A DNA stretch of 64,000 nt from Chrysopilus asiliformis (lineage: Eukaryota > Arthropoda > Insecta > Diptera > Rhagionidae): the NCBI GenBank assembly GCA_964034945.1, contig OZ035963.1, forward strand, positions 248,001 to 312,000, written 5' to 3'. The notes below the pieces were generated by a model, which worked only from the letters and a program-made list of their open reading frames with translations, had not been told where the DNA came from and searched no databases. Positions 59,346 to 64,000 of the stretch are shown here, piece after piece. A program made the translations under genes and the position numbers. Each line of letters starts with the position of its first letter. Within the stretch, counting starts at the first letter, position 1.

Positions 59346-61133
59346 CATGTTTTAAACTTTGTGTATGCTTTTTATGTAAATGAGCTGAAAACTCATTACA
59401 ACCCAGCAGCAGCGATGAAGAACTATGCTGAGTGGTGGTGTCGACGTTGTTGGCGGGCCTGACCGGGTTTAAACCTCTCTGGTATTTCCACTACACAAAA
59501 TTTTAATGTTGCGCGCAGATTGGGTGAATTGAAACGTGGGGGTGTGGCGGGGTGGTGGATACAACATCAAAATGCTAACTGAATCATATTTCAAAGAACT
59601 TAAAAGTAAAATGTGCAGCACAGTTCAGTAACCATGAATGCGGAATTGTATAAATTTACGTGAACGATGCGACGATTCATACGTTTATTACTACGATTCC
59701 GGTGATGACGAACTCCGTATATAACGAGTTTTCTGACTATACAGAACCACATAACCGAAGGAGGGGGCGGAGGTGAAGAGTTTTTCTTTAGACGAATGGA
59801 TAATGGAGTATTACAATGGATGTAATTTCGAATAGCGCGCTCCAAATCATTTGAACCATAATTTTCTCGGATTGGTAGAGTTCGATGTTGATGGTTAGCA
59901 TTGAAAAAAAAATGTTGTTCTGGAGATTTAAAAAAAAATACCAAATTGCGATGGTTTTACGCTGAAACTTTGAGTCATACTCAAGAAAAAACTAATATTT
60001 TATGCAAAATGGAGAAAATTGTCTTTGAACCAAACTTTTTTTTTGTTGCGTGAAGAGGAAAAATTACTTAAAATTTTGGGACCTTTGCGAATTGTTATTA
60101 AACCCTCAAAAATTAATAACCAAAAAAGTAGAAAATATAGGGACTGCGAAACCCGTTCATGTTGTGTTCGAGGTTTTTGTGGGTGCCCCCAACATCACCA
60201 CCTTCATATTTTCGGTCGCGAATAGAAGACTTCATAAAAAGCATGAATGAAAGCAAAATTCCAATTTTTTTACAATAGTCTGTATTTTATTTAGTTAACC
60301 GGCTACTTGCCTGGAAAAGTACGAGCAATATTTAAGAAAACAATAAGAAAAAACACACATTTTACTTTGCTTTGTTCTCAACTTTCATTGACGGGCGCCT
60401 TTCGTTCAAGTCAGAAGTTGACAAGACATTCACGTCAGTAAAAAAACACAAAAAAATGTGTAAAAATCCACGAAAATACCAAGAAAATGGGTACAAAAGT
60501 ACAATTTTACATAGCATAAAAGTCGCTGAATCAAGAATCAGAATGAAGCACGTGCCGCCATCAGAAAAGCGATCAATTGCGAATCATTTCGCATACCAAA
60601 TTCACCATGGAGTAAAACATTCAACATTAACAGCGATATGTAAAACGATAAGTAGTAAAATGTGGCTATTTTTACACCAAAAATGGACATGTTCGATTTA
60701 AAGAAGTATCGCCAAACTCGTAAGAACAAAAAATTGTGGCTCACGTTGAGAAAAAGAGTTGAATGCAACGAAAAAAAAAAACATTCTTTCAGTTTTATTT
60801 TTTCGTTTATATTTGAATAAAAAATGAACGTTTGTTATTTTTATCAATTTAAACGGAAGTCTCTTGATAAAATGCCAAAATACAAATATTTTGCGGTAGA
60901 GCCGATTTTTCGGCTTTTGTTTTTTTTTTTTTCTTATGCACAACGAAATGCATTTTGTACGTTGATTAATGCTTAACTCGACATTTATCAGTTTTCGATA
61001 TGATTATGCATAATTATGGAAATTAGTGACAGAGTTTTGAAGGCACATTAAATTCCAGGCGTGAAAAAACTTAAGATTTTTTAGAAAAACAATTTGTTTT
61101 GAGACACAAAAATCCAGTAAATTTTAGTGAATA

Positions 61134-61309
61134 CTGCTTGACCGATTGAGCTGAAATTTTCGATTTGGTTTCCGGAAGCTAAGTACAATGAAAAGTTACA
61201 AGCATGGCAAAAAAGATGACATTCTTTGTGGCAATTTTATTTTCTCTTTCTGATTGACCCACTCCTTTACAATACATAACCCAAAATTTGAGCTGAATCG
61301 GGTGAGTCG
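61134..61309. repeat. AAATTTCAGCTCAATCGG family, facing pair
   Basis: TGACCGATTGAGCTGAAATT at 61138-61157 and CCAAAATTTGAGCTGAATCG at 61281-61300 face each other about 120 bp apart. They resemble the two ends of a small element; the interior has no ORF. Confidence 0.4.
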
Positions 61310-62058
61310 TTTGCAAAAGCTTTTTTAAAGCGAATAAAATGCGTAAAAAATTACGATAATAAAGCCATGCAGTGACTAAAGTATTTTATTTGCTTGCCTC
61401 AATTATGCATTAAAACGCTTTTTATAATTTAGCCACAGAATTAAAGTTTTTAAAATGCCACATTTCCAATGTAAATTTTTCATTCTGCACAGAAAGTATA
61501 GCAGAAAGTATATTAAATGGACCATGGGTAAAGAGGGCAGAAATGTAGCAACATTAGAAGAAGGTGGAGCGCGGCCGGATGAGGCTCCACGCAGTCAAAA
61601 TAGGAGCAGCTGCTGAAATTGTTGTGACGGAAAAGGCGGTTGGCGCTGGGGGTGGCGGCAGGTCATTGTTGTCATCGGTCTGGTAGGTTGCCTTTTCAAA
61701 TTACAACTTTCCTGCTCTTTTCCCCCCATCTTCCTTATGGAGATACAAAACTTAGGGTTTGCACATCTGCACTAATGGGGTGGGGTGAAGTAGAACTAGA
61801 TACAAATCCATTGCCGGTGCTAATTTTCAATTGTTGAAATGAAAATGCACCGAAAAGCCTCCATTTCAATGGAATTTTACTATCGTGCACTTTGTCCGTA
61901 TTTTACGCTATTGTTGAATGCCTTCGGCGACTTTTGTTGTTCATTTAATCTACCAGCACCCCCTTCGGATTAACCATCGAGGAAACTTAAATTGATTCAA
62001 AATGAAAGGAATTGTTTGGGTTTTAAGAGAAATTCACATAAGGAATTTAGATAGAAGT

Positions 62059-62190
62059 GGAACGTAAAATACGTCACGCTAATTTTAGGTTTTTCGGACC
62101 TTTCTTCCTTCCTTTATTAATTAGTTCGTAAAACCATTTCACGATTGTATGGAGTTTAGTAACGCCTGCGTCAGACTACCGCCCCCCTCT
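62059..62190. mobile_element. CGTCAC MITE copy, left end clear
   Basis: GGAACGTAAAATACGTCACG and CTAATTTTAGG mark the left end. A C/T-rich interior (CCGCCCCCCTCTCCCCTC) follows at about 62180. A right terminus may lie near 62210 (TTTGACATAAG) but is degenerate. Confidence 0.45.
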
Positions 62191-62247
62191 CCCCTCTTCT
62201 TATAAGGGTTTGACATAAGATTGTAAGGTTTGCAATCCAATACTCAA

Positions 62248-62273
62248 ATTGACAATATATATTGACAATATAT
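62248..62273 (+). repeat. 13-bp tandem duplication
   Basis: ATTGACAATATAT twice, head to tail. It is just right of the CGTCAC-family copy and could mark a small replication slip. Confidence 0.85.
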
Positions 62274-63112
62274 TCCTAAAAAAATCTGATTTTATCAAAA
62301 AAAAAAATATTTTTTCCACACAATTCAGATGTTAATGTAGTATCGCCTTAATACCTACTCTTAAGTAAAATTTTATAGCAAGCTATTCGAATACTCGTAT
62401 TTACCATCCTATTTCTATCGTACGTAATACTTCTACTTCTACTTCGCTTTCGGGTGAATCATTTCCATCATTTCGAGAAGACAAAGACCACATTGGATTT
62501 TATTCTTTGTTGGCTGGTTCGGATTTGTAATTCTAGGCCTTTTAGACGAGTTTTGTCTGATGGAATTAGATTGTTGGTCAGCACCAACGCAACGGTCACG
62601 CATACTAACTTCCTAGTTTTGATGTCTCATTTTTTATTTATTTTTAACTCTATTTAAAATAAAATTAACAAAAGCATAGTATAAGAAAAACTATAATTTC
62701 TACTATTGCGATGTCAGTTAATTGAAACTGCCTTGACAGTTTATTACAATTGAGTTTGAACGTAGCAGGCAGTCTGCCTGCAAAAAGCAAAGCAAACCGA
62801 CATCAGACAAGTGCGAATTAATTTGCATTGTTAAAAGAAAATGTCTGAAAGGACCATTTTTTCCAGCTCAAAACGATATGCATGAGCAATTTTTTTTGAA
62901 AAATTCTTTGTTTCGAAGATGCAAATACGAAATTTATGCGCATCAAAAGGGGAAAAAAAAATTGTTTCCTGGCCGCAACTTTTTTTTCTCTATTTTGAAA
63001 TTAGAGAATAGTTACTGATGTGAAGGTTTTCATTACTCATATTTATTGGATAATTGCAAAAGTTCGAGTAGATTTGCTATAAGTCGTATGATCAATTTGT
63101 AAAGATATGCAG

Positions 63113-63138
63113 AGGTGGTAGCGTCATGAGTCATTTTT
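63113..63138 (-). repeat. TGACGCTACCA motif family, copy 3
   Basis: The minus strand reads AAAAATGACTCATGACGCTA and then CCACCT. It is the closest to the apparent consensus. Confidence 0.45.
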
Positions 63139-63471
63139 GCGACGGATGACATTTACTCAATCATTTTTTTGCTTATAGAAAATTCGTGGTTTGGAATTAC
63201 ATTAAATCTTAAATATCCTAGTTACTAATGTTTGTTTTGGACAGGGAAAAAAGAAAAACATTGAAAACCCAGAAGCCAGAAAAACATTTCATCCAATCAT
63301 CACCTTTAGATCTTTTTATATACCAGCTAAGAATTTTTCCAGGAAGACGCAGTGAAGATAAACGTCTCCTTGTTTAATGGTGTTTTGCTCATTCATTGAG
63401 TGAATAATAAATAAAGTAATTTAATTCCCGCTATATTCCATCTCTGTATCTTTAAGTCAAGGTAAAAAAAA

Positions 63472-63513
63472 ATGTTGAAGATGAAGACGAAGATGAAGAC
63501 GATGACGACCATG
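63472..63513 (+). repeat. Degenerate GAAGATGAAGAC repeat
   Basis: Overlapping GAAGATGAAGACGA units followed by GATGACGACC. It gives the start of an 84-codon frame (to 63726) that I do not regard as a gene. Confidence 0.65.
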
Positions 63514-64000
63514 CAAAAAGACACAAATCAACTGATTATCCATGAAATAATGAACAAACGTAAATTCAACATTTTCTACAGGATTCACGTTATTTGTTTT
63601 GTTTTTTTTACCTGTAACTGTCTATGTCCACATCTTCAAACCGACGAAAGGAAAACATCATCACTTGTAAAGATAAGCGAAACATATACCGACTACATGA
63701 GAAACAAATACATGAGGAGCATCTAGGAGTCTGATCGGATTTTTTCCACCTCAACGAGATGAAATTTTGCCAAGGTAACAAACGTTAAGTGAATAGGTAA
63801 AAAAAATACATACCTAATAAAATCAAATAAAAGTGAAAATCCAAGAAAAGATGGAAAACATTTCTATTTTATTACATTTACAACATTGGGATTGGTTGAA
63901 TACGCACGAAAACACTTTTTTTAATACGGCCGAAAAAAAACAAATATTGGATGTGATGAAAATTCCTACGACTGACTTAAAGTGTTGCTTTATATTTATT

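Larger units (their letters stand above)
57792..64000. other. Non-coding, AT-rich
   Basis: No gene supported. A GC-richer patch at about 59400-59570 (GGTGGTGTCGACG, GGGGGTGTGGCGGGGTGG) and another at 61560-61690 have no ORF. The second holds a GTGGAGC/GCTCCAC hairpin at about 61564-61590. Frames of 109 codons (60372-60701, +) and 114 codons (59944-59600, -) show no family features. Confidence 0.5.

Noticed and set aside
63472..63726. 84-codon frame starting with Met/Lys repeats
   Set aside because: The start is a GAAGATGAAGAC-type repeat and the rest shows no family features.

Overview
This 64-kb window looks like eukaryotic, AT-rich, non-coding DNA. It is probably intergenic sequence and/or long introns of an insect genome, and a fly (Diptera) is my best guess. 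I base this on base composition, short dispersed transposon debris, TIR elements with TA targets, decayed non-LTR retrotransposon ends, and a few insect-like promoter and splice motifs. The species cannot be read from the sequence. I see no operons, Shine-Dalgarno-linked genes, rRNA, tRNA or CRISPR array, and no recognisable conserved protein gene.

Coding content is very small. Almost all open frames are below about 100-130 codons, as expected for random sequence of this composition. There are two exceptions. The first is an unrecognised basic, Lys-rich frame at 57234-57791 (+), 185 codons from its ATG and about 223 codons stop to stop. The second is a candidate first coding exon on the minus strand (43030-42829): a pyrimidine-type acceptor, a near-ideal initiation context, nine codons (MSDHNSAGQ) and an AG|GT donor. 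A possible 5' non-coding exon of the same gene lies upstream (about 46510-46356, ending in a GTAAGT donor). If that is right, the gene reads leftward with kilobase-scale introns and the later exons are not visible here.

The rest is repeat debris. It includes: a 695-bp non-autonomous DNA transposon with perfect 23-bp TIRs and TA flanks (8635-9329); a 554-bp element with 13-bp TIRs and a GACA/GACG array (22559-23112), related to copies at 2306-2545 and 17023-17175; about seven copies or ends of a small TIR family with an AAAATACGTCACGCTAAT-type end; four decayed 3' ends of non-LTR retrotransposon ORF2, recognised by R-T-x-K-x-W-N-N-L (4976, 30651, 34152 and 52859); pogo-like and hAT-like termini; and several short dispersed motif families.

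Layout: 1-10 kb is AT-rich DNA with retroelement and MITE debris. At 10.3-12.1, 13.95-15.2 and 18.0-18.9 kb there are GC-richer blocks of unknown nature. 22.5-30 kb carries the GACA element and simple repeats. At 30.2 kb there is a candidate TATA/Inr promoter. 35.4-37 kb is another GC-richer repeat-like block. 37.98-38.78 kb is strikingly A-rich on the + strand. 42.5-47.5 kb is the best candidate gene 5' region. 48-64 kb is AT-rich sequence with dispersed repeats and the 57-kb open frame. No new multi-gene system is evident. The most worthwhile leads are the 57-kb open frame, the 42.8-kb exon and the short dispersed palindromic repeat families.
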